Assembly (NCBI GenBank): GCA_033725935.1
Contig: MU867068.1
Coordinates: 372,001 to 436,000 of the forward strand
Length of the DNA stretch: 64,000 nt
Source of the DNA: Cladorrhinum sp. PSN259
Taxonomy: Eukaryota > Ascomycota > Sordariomycetes > Sordariales > Podosporaceae
Reading direction: 5' to 3'
The notes beneath the pieces were generated by a model. That model was not told the origin of the DNA and did no database searches. It saw only the letters and a program-made list of their open reading frames with translations. The translations under genes were made by a program, and so were the position numbers. Positions within the stretch are counted from its first letter, which is position 1; each line of letters begins with the position of its first letter. Positions 45,730 through 57,649 of the stretch are shown here, one piece after another.

Positions 45730-48700
45730 GGGGAGTGGCCCGACTGGATGTAGTTCCACCCGGACAACGAAAAAAAACACACACAACACACACACCCACT
45801 CTTTCCGCCCTTTTTGCCATGACACATGCAATGATGCAAAGGGTCCAGAAAAACACCCCAGAAAAATAACCACCAAAAAGAAGCCGAGAAAGATGCGGGA
45901 AAATGCAACTGCCTATCTTTGTCTCCCCTCTCTCTCTTCCCAGTGTCCCCAGAATCCTAAAATCCGTTAGTTTTATTTATAGTCTCTCTCTTCCATCCTC
46001 CACCCTCTCACCGACACACACAGAACTCGCACTCAAATTCCCCAAATGATCGGTGAAGGGAAAGAAGCGGGCGGCAAATGCCGCCGGCGAATTGTTGTCA
46101 TTTTGATGAGAGAAAAATGGACGAAACCACAACGTAGCAGAACCTAATCTCCTGAGCCACACAAACAACCCTCCACCATCAGGGTACCTTGTTATTTTCC
46201 TCTTCCCTGATTCCCTTCTTGTACTCTTTTTGGGGGGCCTTGAAAGAGAAGGGTAAAGAGCCGAGGCGAATCCGAAAACAATAACGATGATGAAGAAAGA
46301 AAAAAAAAAGGTGCCGCTGGGATCATCATCATCAGAAATATCCACCCTCTTCTATCCAACATCCACCACCCACCATCCACCACCTCCGTTCTGGTATTTC
46401 CGCGGAGCCTCCGGTGTCAAGCGGGTACCATTCAACGAGAACATCAAGGTGCCCAAATCGGGCCGCACCCGGAGTATACCGGTAGAGGGAATCGTGGAGT
46501 CGTCCTTCACCACCACCCCGTGTCTAGACCGCCCATTATCATCATCGTCATCATCACCGCCCTTGGAGTCGATGTATGAGGCGTATGTGGAATTGCGGCA
46601 TGTACCGATACTGTGTGGATGTCGTGTCAATGGAGACCAAAAAAAGCCATACCGTACAGGTCCTGACAACCATGTGTATGTTGTGCGACCCACTGTTTTT
46701 CTTTGATATGTGACACGACATTGAAAGTCGAAACGTCGATATCAAACAGTGTCGTAAGGTGCACGCAGAGAGCGCATGCTGAAACCCGCCGTCTGGTATA
46801 AACCCACAAATGAAGTGCCATGTCGCCAGAAGTCAAGAAGGAAGTAAAGGATCAGTCAGGGCCGAGCCACACATAACTTACCACACCCGGAGAGAGGCAC
46901 TCTGCGCCACCGTATGTACTGTGCACCGGACAGGTCTCGCGTGGTGACGGGTGTTTCTTGGCCGCCGTGACTATAACCAAATCTGAGGCCATACGGCGTA
47001 CAAGCAGGTACACACGTTACGTACATCATGACACACAAAGCCGTAATCTACAAATACCTTTCTTTCTGGGCACACCTTGGCGGTCCAACCCTCCGAAGGC
47101 GTTCGTCTTCAGTCTAAGCTCTCTGACTCTCTCCACCCCCAGGACTTCCTAGGACTTCTGCGGCGCAAACAAGGTTGGCTTGAGTTACCAGTATTTCCTG
47201 GGGTAGGACGAGCAATATAGAGACTCTGAGTGGCGGTTTCATGGTATAATTGAACCACAGAGCCACAGGGAGGGATTTCTGATAGAGCGAACGGCAGAGG
47301 CAGAGAGAGACTGCGATAAGGTTGAGTACCGACAAGACCCTGCATGCATTGCACATATATACGTACTGTACTGGCAGTCTGGGGTGATCCGATCCGATCG
47401 GGCACATCTGAACACAACACACAACAGCTTCTCAGTGCCGCTGTTGGCGTGGCTGCAGCTGCAGCTGCTGCATGTAGGGAAAGAAAAAAACAGACAGCAC
47501 TGCCGCAAGGAGCACGCACAAGGAGCACAAGTAGCACAAACCTCAGCCGGGAATGACAACAGCCGCCTTCGCTTCATCAGCGATCCCATGTCCCATGCTT
47601 GATGCCCGCCGCCGCGGTCCTGCTCCTTGTCACTTTCCTGTCCGTGCCTTGCCATTGCGTAAAGTTTTGCAACTAGAACGACCCGAGCCTAGCTGCTTTA
47701 TCGTTGCAAGACGACACAGCGGAGAGCAGGGCCCACAAATGGAACGTGGGTCTGCGTAACGAAGCCGAGCGTCACCAAAGACCGATTGACGAATGAGATG
47801 GCGCGGCCAACAGCTTCCTTCTTTGGTATGTTTCTTGCTCCGTTGCTGTGCTGCTGCTGACAGAAAGTGGATTTGGGATTTGGGAGGTTGGTTATTACTT
47901 TTCGGTCTCACATAGAGGCTTGAACCAGCGAAAATGCTAACGCAAACGAGTATGGCGAGGATGGAGACCATAAAAAAAAGGGACCTGCAGGCAGGCCGCC
48001 CACAAATGCAGGTACCGCTCACACCTGTTGTTGAGCGCGAAGCTAAAATCCAGACCAGTCGACAATTTAACCATTTTTCCTGCTGCGTTGGCATGTTTGG
48101 TGCGTCTTTTCGCTTCGATTCAAGGCTCGATGCCGCTGCGACACCCCACGCACACTAAGACCACTAAAGACCGGGGCATGGGGGCAACAGTCGCGATTGA
48201 AAACATTCCTTCCAAATCCCGTATCCCGAACTGTGGTGTTTGTGTTTGGTTTGGTTTCGTTTTTTGCTCATTTCGCGTGTGGCGGCTGGGCGATCGGTTG
48301 GAGACAAACCTTGGAAAGACAAGAAAAAGACGAAGAAAGTGAGGGGGAGTGCGGGGGAAGAAGCCTCAGTGGCCCAGCACCCTGGCCATTTCCCCTCGTT
48401 CCCCAATGGCAAGCTCAGGTCCGTGGGATGAGCAATTGAATTTCACAGCGAAATTGATCAAAGGTATGGCAGCATTGGCCATGATTTGACAATTGCAACT
48501 CTTCGCGCCGCCCGCCTTATCGTGGCCAAAACCCCGCGCGCCGAAGTCGCGTTGTGAGCGTGGGAGAAGGATGCTAATATCCGAAGATGTCCGCTGGTGC
48601 GGACCCTCGAGTCCTAAATGCACCACTGATCGGTGACTTGGGAAATTGAAGTCGTGGAATGCCCAGGACGTCCAAGGTCAAAAGCTGGTCGAGACCCCAC

Positions 48701-51700
48701 ACACGTGGGTACCGAGTTGTTTTTTATGCGCCTCTCCCATGCACTCCAGCTGCTTCCGATGCAGGCGCCCCAGGATTGGCGCATTAAATCGCTTGGCATG
48801 GCTCGTGCACCTTGTCTAAACGATAAACGATAACTCCCATCGCCATTAACTGACCAGCGGCCGAGATCCGATCGACCTCATTTCCCATAAGGCCTGATTC
48901 CTGCAGCGACCACGACGCCGTTGTCTGATTTCGCCGGCACGGCCGATTGCCACAGTGATTCCGACGGCCGGGTAATGCGATGAATCCAGGTGTTGTTGTT
49001 GTTGCTATCCATTGACAGCCCCGCTCCGGATCCGTGAGCTGTCCCGGGACGATCGGCCAGATGACAGTGAGAAACGAACTGCAAGAGGAGCCGAGAGCCA
49101 GGGAAGTGGACGTGCACTCCAATCCAACGGCGTAAGGCGTCCACTATTCTCTTGGGACGCACAGGGCAGTCTCATCTCGTCCATTCATCCATATCCGTCC
49201 ACCCAGATCTTGAGTGCCGCCATCTGCCGCAACGTCGAAGTACTCTGTCTGCATGGACGGTCGGAATTACACTTCTGGCCAACGGGGTCGGAGACGGAAA
49301 AATACCTGGGTACTGTTCTGCCAACTTGTTCCTCTCAAAATTCCGATTCTGGGCGGGCCCAATTGGCAATCGTAATTGCACATCGCCCAGTCGTTGGTAT
49401 TTTCCCAAGCTAGAGATAACATGCGCCCTGAAGGTTCATGCGAGGATGTTCCCCGCAGTCTTGATGGAGACGACAAATGCAGCCAGGCGATTCTAGAGGT
49501 GGGGTATTGCCCGCGAGAAGCCGCCTTTGCCTGTGTCGGAGCTGTGTTGGCCCGCCTAGACGGCATCAAGGTTCACGGCATGCTCCCCCCAAAAAGATTC
49601 TAGAATTATTCCCTGACCGCCATTTTGCGGGATAATGTGCCATCATGTGCAGCACGCTCTTCATGCGATATCTCGTCCGGGCCATTCCGATGGCATTCCC
49701 ACAAACAACCCAGACAATTTAATTTTTACGTCTAGACAAACTTTCTCCGTAAGCTTCGGGACCGGAGAACGACCGAAGCCAAGACGTTGTTTGAAGCAAC
49801 ATCATCCTTCCTCTGATTGGCTGGATGCATCGTTCCAACGGCACACAGGTTGCTGAGGTTATTCCAGAACCCCAAGTGAGAACTTGCCCCATTCGCTAGG
49901 TCTAACATAGACTACATTGGCAGACGGACGGTAGCACTCGGGTATTGCAACAGGCGCGTTATATTTTGAGCGTACAACACATCAGCATCAAATCAGCCTC
50001 TTGCTGCTTGCAGACAACAGAAATGTCCCGTTTGCCCGCGGTCGTGCTCGGAATCACAATCTTATCCAAGGTGCCAAGCGGGCTTGCTGCGTACCCGTCG
50101 AATCTATATATCTGGGCATTGTCACACACAAAAAGATGTTCATCATCGCCAGTCGCCAGTCGTTGTCTCGGCAAGTCCAGAACGTCCCAAAACGGCAGGA
50201 TGTGCATCCCAAAGACCGGTCCAAGAACTCGCGGAATGCTGGGAAATCCCTCGCAATGGCACACGGCAATTCCCAACACCCATTGAGGCTTAAAATGTTA
50301 TCTTGATCGCCTGAATTCCCGCTCGGCTCGTTTCAACGTTAAACGTTAAATACATTAATTTCCCAAGCCTTCCAAGACTCGAGATCACCAGTCAGCCACA
50401 GCCGGCATTTGGGGACGTGGTGTCACCGTGCGTGAACTTGAAGATCATGTTGGGGGTCACCAAGACTTGGCATTTCTGGGGCGACACGCTTCGGTCCCTT
50501 TCTTGGTCTAAAGGCTGGCGATCTGGGTCGGTACCAACAGGGAGGGTGGTCGAAATTCATTAGAAGTGCCATGAAGATCCAGAGATAACCAACGGACAAT
50601 GATGGCAATAACAACTACAGAAATTAACTACATCCCAGCTCAGCGAGATGGACGGCCACGAGGGTTTTCCCGGAAGGGTCGGAGGAAACCTGACAACTGG
50701 GTCTCGGGAGCGCCTCCCACACCCCTTCATTATGGCCGTCCAATTAGATGTGCTGAGATAATAAAATGACCTGTGAGGCGCTGACTTGAATCGTTTTTTA
50801 AAAATGACGTAGTCGATACAGTAGAGAAAAATAGTCGCCATCGGCACTTCCGTTTCGGCCGATTACTGACCTGCTTCTTTCGCCTCCAAGACCCTTTATC
50901 GTGTACGGGAATATCAAAATGTGCATCAGGATATGCCCGCCTTACAGGCACGGGTGTATCTGATATTGCCGCCCAGACGGAGGAAAGAGAGACATTTTCT
51001 CTCTCACGGCACACGAGCTCCGAATCTAAATGCAAAAATCACAAGCCAAGGATGCGGCAATTTCTACGATGCATTGGAAGTGGTGGTTTGCTGCGGGAGT
51101 GAGCAGCAGGACGGGAAGGCAAACCAGAAGCAACAGAGGCAGGAAGCCAACATGAAAAAGACGCGGCCAACTAGTATCAGCTGTCTCGGCCATGGGAAAT
51201 TGAGGGTATACCAGACTAGGAAACAAAGTCGAAATGCGAAGCAACCTTGAATGGGTGAAAGGAGAAGCAGGGCCTCCTAGTCAGCGCAGCATTGCCCAAC
51301 GTCTAGCAAATCATGTCACGGCTGTCAAAAGCTCCTTTCCGTAAGTCGGGTCCGCAGAAACAGCAAAGCAGCACACGAGCAACGTTGATGCATATCCGTC
51401 CCAAATTGGTTGCAAAAAGGGAGACCTTACAAAGTACAAACAACAAATGGCTCGTTCGCCCCATGATCCGGTGAGTAAGTTGAAGCTATGCAACTCCACT
51501 TTCCATCAGTCAGGGCTTCACCGGGATCCTCCCACACACCGCACTGAGCCGTGCCACCGCGAAAAGACGAGGGCGAGCAGAGGGCGAAAGGCGGCACAGT
51601 AGCGGTGATGACTACACACGTTAGGAAAAGCTCCCAGATACCTGGCATCGCGATGATGGATGGATTGACGGATCGGCTGGGTGGGATTTCAGGATGCTGT

Positions 51701-52953
51701 CGATGGTTTTAGCACCCAGTCGAGGTGCCAGGTACTGTAGGACTGGGACGCACAGCTGCTGGTGCTGCTCTGACCCTTCTGCGCCCAGGTAGTGCGGCAG
51801 ACAGTCATCAACGGCTTTCTGTTTCTTCTTTCGTGCCTTGCAAACAGGGATGCATCCTCCAAACAGCCAGTGAGATAAGGGCAAGCATCACCATTTCCTG
51901 TCACGGAAAAGCAGCATCCTCTCAGTGGATGGCGAGGACGCAATGCGACTGGCTAAAATGGGCATGGGGGGTACCCAGCCAGCGCGGCCCATGACGGGCG
52001 TCCAAACAGCCCAAAGCTTGTCGGTTCGCGCCTCTGGTTAGGATGGGTGTGGGTGTGTTTCGATTGCCAAGGAGGAGCCTCGGAGCTCCCATGCCTGCTG
52101 GCAATTCTTCGCCTTCGGCAGCATGGAGAGGCAGGGAATTGATTTTCTTTTATCAAGCTGTCTTGTGCTGCATTGACGATAGTAATTGGGTGGTGGACCA
52201 TATCAATTGGAGCGAGAACACACCGTTGCAGCTTGCGCCGAGGAGATTGACGCCGTCTGCGTGGTGTAAGCACATCAAAACAACTCATTCGTTTTTTTGG
52301 GATTCCTGAATTGTCGTGTATCCTCTGCCGTATGCTGGGTGTCATCATGGGAAGCTGTGCTGCAGTGTGCTGTAACTGGACGCTGAGAGCTCTCTCTTTT
52401 CTGTCTGAAGAGAACCCGCGGAGGCACAGTCAGAAAATCCCGCAGAACAAATTCATGACGAGATACCTGGGTGGGGCGCCACGGCAAGGTACCGGGACTC
52501 GCAGGATTCGCAGCGGCTTCAGTGGGCCAGGACGGTAGATGGTGGAGCGCAGTACATACCCAGATGGCACAATTCAGGTACTGGTTGCTCATAATTGCGA
52601 CCTGCATTTGGGCGCCCCGCTTTTCTATGGACTGGGGGGGCCTGCTCCAAAAACCCCAATTGCCTGGGGGGCGTCGGAGCACGAAAGGACAGGGCAGTCA
52701 CGTCCCACGTCCTAACTCCTGCTGATGAGCACCTGAACATTGACAGTGTCAATTGGCGCGGGAATGAGGCCGACCTGGCGCCGATGCGGCAGGAACGCCC
52801 AGAAAAGTTCGGCCCAGAACAGTTCGGCTCGCGGCGCGCACGGTGTACCGCACGTGGAGGATAACAAAACAACTCTGGCGAGTCGAGCTCCCCCGTCCAG
52901 AGCGCACAGATTCGCCCTTCTGGCAGGCTCGCGGGTGGATCCTCTCGCGGGAG

Positions 52954-52977
52954 AACCCTGCAAAACCTTGCAGGGTT
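52954..52977. promoter_or_regulatory. 9-bp perfect inverted repeat upstream of pma1
   Basis: AACCCTGCA, six bases, TGCAGGGTT. It lies about 570 bp before the pma1 ATG. It may be a dimeric-factor site or a cruciform; no factor is identified. Confidence 0.4.
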
Positions 52978-53147
52978 GGGATGGGTACGTCGCTTGGACG
53001 AGCAAACCCGTACTGTGGCCATGGTAGCGTAGCTTGTATTCCCGTAGTTGGCAAGGAAGGTTTCTTGCGGAATTTGGTTGACTTTTGATCCAAGCCGGGC
53101 AAGGTCAGTGGTGGCTCACGGCACTGCGGAAAGATTGAAATACCTCG

Positions 53148-53315
53148 ATTGCCCGCTCCCCTCCCTCCTCTTTCCTTCTTTTTTTTGCTTCACGCACGAA
53201 GGCCCTTTTTAACTCTCCCTTCGACGTGAGGTCTCGCTCCCGCTCTCGAGTCCAAATCTCCCTTTACCTATTTACTCTCTCCCTCGGTCGTGGTCATCAA
53301 CAACCGCATACCAAT
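53148..53315 (+). promoter_or_regulatory. pma1 promoter/leader: CT-rich tract and CCAAT box
   Basis: A long pyrimidine tract (about 53148-53187) and further CT-rich sequence precede the gene, as is common near start sites of highly expressed fungal genes. A CCAATCA lies at 53311-53317, about 230 bp before the ATG. The transcription start cannot be fixed from sequence. Confidence 0.4.
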
Positions 53316-53545
53316 CACGCACCTCGTACCTATTAGGTCATCAAAACAATCACATCTTCCCGCCGCGTCCGATTACCCTAGCTGTGCAAAACCTACACAA
53401 GCATCTACTTAATTCCGTACTCTACCCGCGAAGGGCCGCCACCCCACAGATTGTGAACAATACCACGACGCACCGGTACTGAGCGTCTTTAATTATCCTG
53501 ATCTACGAAGCCTCGTGCAGAGCTTATCTGCCGACCTAATTCGCC

Positions 53546-56500
53546 ATGGCCGACCAATCGACCACCGGCGCCCCTGCGCTGTCTACTAACATTGAGAGCG
53601 GAAAGTTTGATGAGAAGGAGGCTCACAAGGAGCAGAAGCCTATCGTTGAGGACGAGGATGAGGACGAGGACATCGATGCTCTCGTATGTAACTTTCTCGA
53701 GCAGAGCTTCGCCATCTTGTCAGAGTGCTAACCGTGCTGCCAACAGATCGAGGACCTCCAGTCCGATGATGGTCACGCCTTTGAGGATGAGGAGGAAGGT
53801 GTCAACCCCGGCGTCGGCCGCGTCGTCCCTGAGGAGCTTCTCCAGACCGACACTCGTGTCGGTTTGACTTCTGATGAGGTCATCCAGAGACGTCGCAAGT
53901 TCGGTCTCAACCAAATGAAGGAGGAGAAGGAGAACATGATTCTCAAGTTCCTTGGTTTCTTTGTCGGCCCCATTCAGTTCGTCATGGAGGTGAGTTCTAG
54001 ACCCCAGTTGCACCCAGCGTGGTAGTCCTAAAACGAAACGTTTCGGGACACCTCCGTCTTGGCTTTATGCTAACGCGCTCAATAGGCTGCTGCTGTTTGT
54101 ATGTTACCAATTCCCCACCCAATTCGCCTTTGGACGGTCACGTGATGTGATATTCCGAGACCCAATATAGCATCAACATTTTCGCAGAGTTTTACTAACT
54201 TTAAATAGTGGCTGCCGGTTTAGAAGACTGGGTCGATTTCGGTGTTATTCTCGCTTTGCTCTTGCTCAACGCCGTTGTTGGTTTCGTTCAGGAGTACCAG
54301 GCTGGTTCTATTGTTGACGAGTTGAAGAAGTGAGGCTATTTTCCCATTCCCAGCTTGCCCGAGTCTATTAGCTAACGATCGGCCCCTAGGACTCTTGCTC
54401 TTAAGGCTGTTGTTCTCCGTGATGGCGCCCTCAAGGAGATTGAGGCTCCCGAGGTTGTCCCCGGTGATATCCTTCAGGTTGAGGAGGGTACCATTATTCC
54501 CGCTGATGGCCGTATTGTCACCGACGACGCTTTCCTCCAGGTTGATCAGTCTGCCATCACCGGCGAGTCTCTCGCCGTTGACAAGCACAAGAACGACTCC
54601 TGCTACGCCTCTTCCGCTGTCAAGCGTGGTGAGGCCTTTGTCGTCGTTACTGCCACTGGTGACAACACTTTCGTCGGTCGTGCTGCTGCCCTTGTCAACG
54701 CCGCTAGCGTCGGCTCTGGTCACTTCACTGAGGTTCTCAACGGCATTGGTACCATCCTGCTCCTCCTCGTCATCATGACCAACTTGGTTGTCTGGGTTGC
54801 TTCTTTCTACCGCTCCAACGGCATCGTCACCATTCTCGAGTTTACCCTCGCCATTACCATCATTGGTGTGCCCGTCGGTCTCCCCGCTGTCGTCACCACC
54901 ACCATGGCTGTCGGTGCTGCTTTCCTCGCTAAGAAGAAGGCTATCGTTCAGAAGCTCTCTGCCATCGAGTCCCTTGCTGGTGTCGAGATTCTCTGCTCTG
55001 ACAAGACTGGTACTCTCACCAAGAACAAGCTCTCTCTCGCTGAGCCCTACACTGTTGAGGGTGTCGACCCCGAGGACCTCATGCTCACTGCCTGCTTGGC
55101 TGCCTCCCGCAAGAAGAAGGGTATGGATGCTATCGACAAGGCTTTCCTCAAGAGCTTGGCTTTCTACCCCCGTGCCAAGTCCGTGCTTAGCAAGTACCGT
55201 GTTCTCGACTTCCAGCCCTTCGATCCCGTCTCCAAGAAGGTCCAGGCCGTCGTTGAGTCTCCCCAGGGTGAGCGCATCATCTGCGTCAAGGGTGCCCCTC
55301 TTTTCGTTCTGAAGACCGTCGAGGAGGACCACCCCATTCCCGATGAGGTTGATGCTGCCTACAAGAACAAGGTCGCTGAGTTCGCCACCCGTGGTTTCCG
55401 TTCCCTTGGTGTTGCCCGCAAGCGTGAGAACTCCAACTGGGAGATTCTTGGCATCATGCCCTGCTCTGACCCCCCTCGTCACGATACCGCCCGCACCATC
55501 AACGAGGCCAAGTCTCTCGGTCTGTCCATCAAGATGCTTACTGGTGATGCCGTCGGTATCGCTCGTGAAACTTCTCGTCAGCTCGGTCTCGGCACCAACG
55601 TCTACAATGCTGAGCGTCTCGGTCTCGGTGGTGGCGGTGATATGCCCGGCTCTGAGGTTTACGATTTCGTTGAGGCTGCCGATGGTTTCGCTGAGGTCTT
55701 CCCCCAGCACAAGTACAATGTCGTCGAGATTCTCCAGCAGCGTGGCTACCTCGTTGCCATGACTGGTGACGGTGTCAACGATGCCCCCTCTCTCAAGAAG
55801 GCTGATACTGGTATTGCTGTCGAGGGTTCCTCTGACGCTGCTCGCTCCGCTGCCGATATTGTCTTCCTTGCTCCAGGTCTCGGCGCCATCATTGATGCTC
55901 TCAAGACTTCCCGCCAGATTTTCCACCGCATGTACGCCTACGTCGTCTACCGTATCGCTCTGTCCATCCATCTCGAGATTTACCTTGGTCTTTGGATTGC
56001 CATTCTCAATCGCAGCTTGAACATTGAGCTCGTTGTCTTCATCGCCATTTTCGCTGATGTTGCCACCCTTGCCATTGCTTACGACAGAGCTCCCTACTCC
56101 AAGACCCCCGTCAAGTGGAACCTTCCCAAGCTTTGGGGTATGTCTGTCTTGCTTGGTGTTGTTCTTGCGATCGGTACCTGGATCACTGTTACTACTATGT
56201 ACGCCCACCCCAACGGCGGTATCATCCAGAACTTCGGTAATCTCGATGAGGTTGTCTTCCTCCAGATCTCTCTCACTGAGAACTGGCTCATCTTCATCAC
56301 TCGGTATGTACCTCTCTAACCTTGAGCATTTCTATATACACGTACTAACTCTATAAACAGTGCCAGCGGTCCCTTCTGGTCTTCCATCCCCTCGTGGCAG
56401 CTCACCGGCGCTATCCTCGTCGTTGATATCCTTGCCACTCTCTTCTGCATCTTCGGTTGGTTCGAGCATGGTCATCAGACCTCCATCGTCGCCGTCGTCC

Positions 56501-56751
56501 GTATCTGGGTCTTCTCATTCGGCGTCTTCTGCGTAATGTGAGTCTTAATTGGTGTTCCCTTGAGTTCAACAAGTACATTTTGGCTAACTTTTTATCTTAG
56601 GGCTGGTGTTTACTACCTCCTCGAAGGCAGCACTGGCTTCGACAATCTCATGCATGGCAAGTCCCCCAAGGGCAACCAGAAGCAGAGATCTTTGGAGGAC
56701 TTTGTTGTCTCTCTCCAGCGCGTGTCTACCCAGCACGAGAAGTCCCAGTAA
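53546..56751 (+). CDS. pma1: plasma-membrane H+-ATPase (P3A-type)
   Basis: Seven exons (53546-53683, 53747-53989, 54086-54098, 54209-54329, 54390-56303, 56361-56537, 56601-56751) encode 918 residues. The enzyme pumps protons out of the cell and sets the membrane potential that drives nutrient uptake. Seen: an acidic N-terminus (EDEDEDIDALIEDL); actuator motif SAITGESLAVDK; phosphorylation motif CSDKTGTLTKN with D376; nucleotide-binding KGAPLFVLK; hinge MTGDGVNDAPSLKKAD; a membrane domain with ten expected helices; and the regulatory C-terminus RSLEDFVVSLQRVSTQHEKS, with adjacent Ser911 and Thr912 as in yeast Pma1. Exon 3 is only 13 nt and codes AAAV plus one base; intron 3 is 110 nt. Codon choice is strongly biased to C/T endings with favoured GTC, CTC and GCC, fitting very high expression and explaining a long stop-free antisense frame. 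Confidence 0.97.
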
Positions 56752-57649
56752 ATGACTGGATTGTAGAGTTATGAGGATGAAGAAGGAAGCGGTCACGCAG
56801 TTCGTGTGATTTCAAGATACCATGGATTATACACATACCCTAGTCCTGAACGTCAGCGCTCTTCGGCTATGGACGATTTGATGTACCATGACATGCTGAT
56901 AAGAGGTTGGCGGGACATTTACTTTAATTTTCTAAGTCTTGTATCGACTTGAATTTGGGGCTTAGTCGAACCCAAATTTTCTTTTAGACAAATCTAATAA
57001 ACAGTAAAAAATAATGTCTATACTGTGAATATGATTGTGACTTGTGTATTGAACTTGGCAGATTAGCAAAATTAGCATTCTAGATTTGGTATCTTTCACC
57101 TATAATTAAGCAAGATTCGGATGAATCATTAGTTCAAACCCAAAGCTTTTCCTTGGCTCACTGATGCACAAGGCTGACAATGTCAGGCTCTGGTTTCTGA
57201 ATCTTGCAAAATCTTTATATTTTGCCAGCTGCCCCGCTACACCCGCCTGCCAGTTTTGCCAAAAGCTCGCCAGTGGCAAGAACTCGGTGGACTCGGCAGC
57301 GACAGGACCGCTGATTATCAAGGAAAGCACTCCACTGCAAACAAACAAGCTTTGATTGGCTGGGTTGGCTGGCTGGCTGTCAGCTCTGCTCTGCCTTTCT
57401 TTCAACAATCAAGCTCTCTCTCTCATCAGGCTTGTCTCATATTTATCAATTAATTCCAGGGACATTATTGTTCTGTTTTAAAATTTGCTTAGTGTGAAAC
57501 GCCCTTCTTATTACCCTCATTATTCAAGACTCGATCACCTACCCTGATTTTGGGGACCCTGCGAGAAAAAAAAAAAGAAAAAAAAACCAAGAGAGAAGTG
57601 AGGGGTGTGAATAGCAAGCTTTTGCTGCTGCCGTGGTTATTCATCAACA
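56752..57649. other. spacer between pma1 and the WD40 gene
   Basis: AT-rich pma1 3' flank, then the short promoter of the downstream gene. No further gene is seen. Confidence 0.5.

Larger units (their letters stand above)
42354..53545. other. 11.2 kb without a recognisable gene
   Basis: The left part (to about 44.1 kb) is AT-rich with microsatellites (GGAA-type near 42395, TA repeat near 43354-43367) and A20 (43808-43827). The rest is of average composition with only short, domain-free open frames on both strands. No tRNA, 5S rRNA or transposon protein was found. It contains the inverted-repeat element at 45448-45729 and a 9-bp perfect hairpin at 52954-52977. The right end must carry the pma1 promoter. 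Confidence 0.5.

Noticed and set aside
54220..56208. 662-codon open frame antisense to pma1
   Set aside because: It mirrors the strongly biased codon use of pma1, reads as low-complexity Leu/Gly/Ser/Asp sequence and crosses a real intron boundary; it is a codon-bias shadow.
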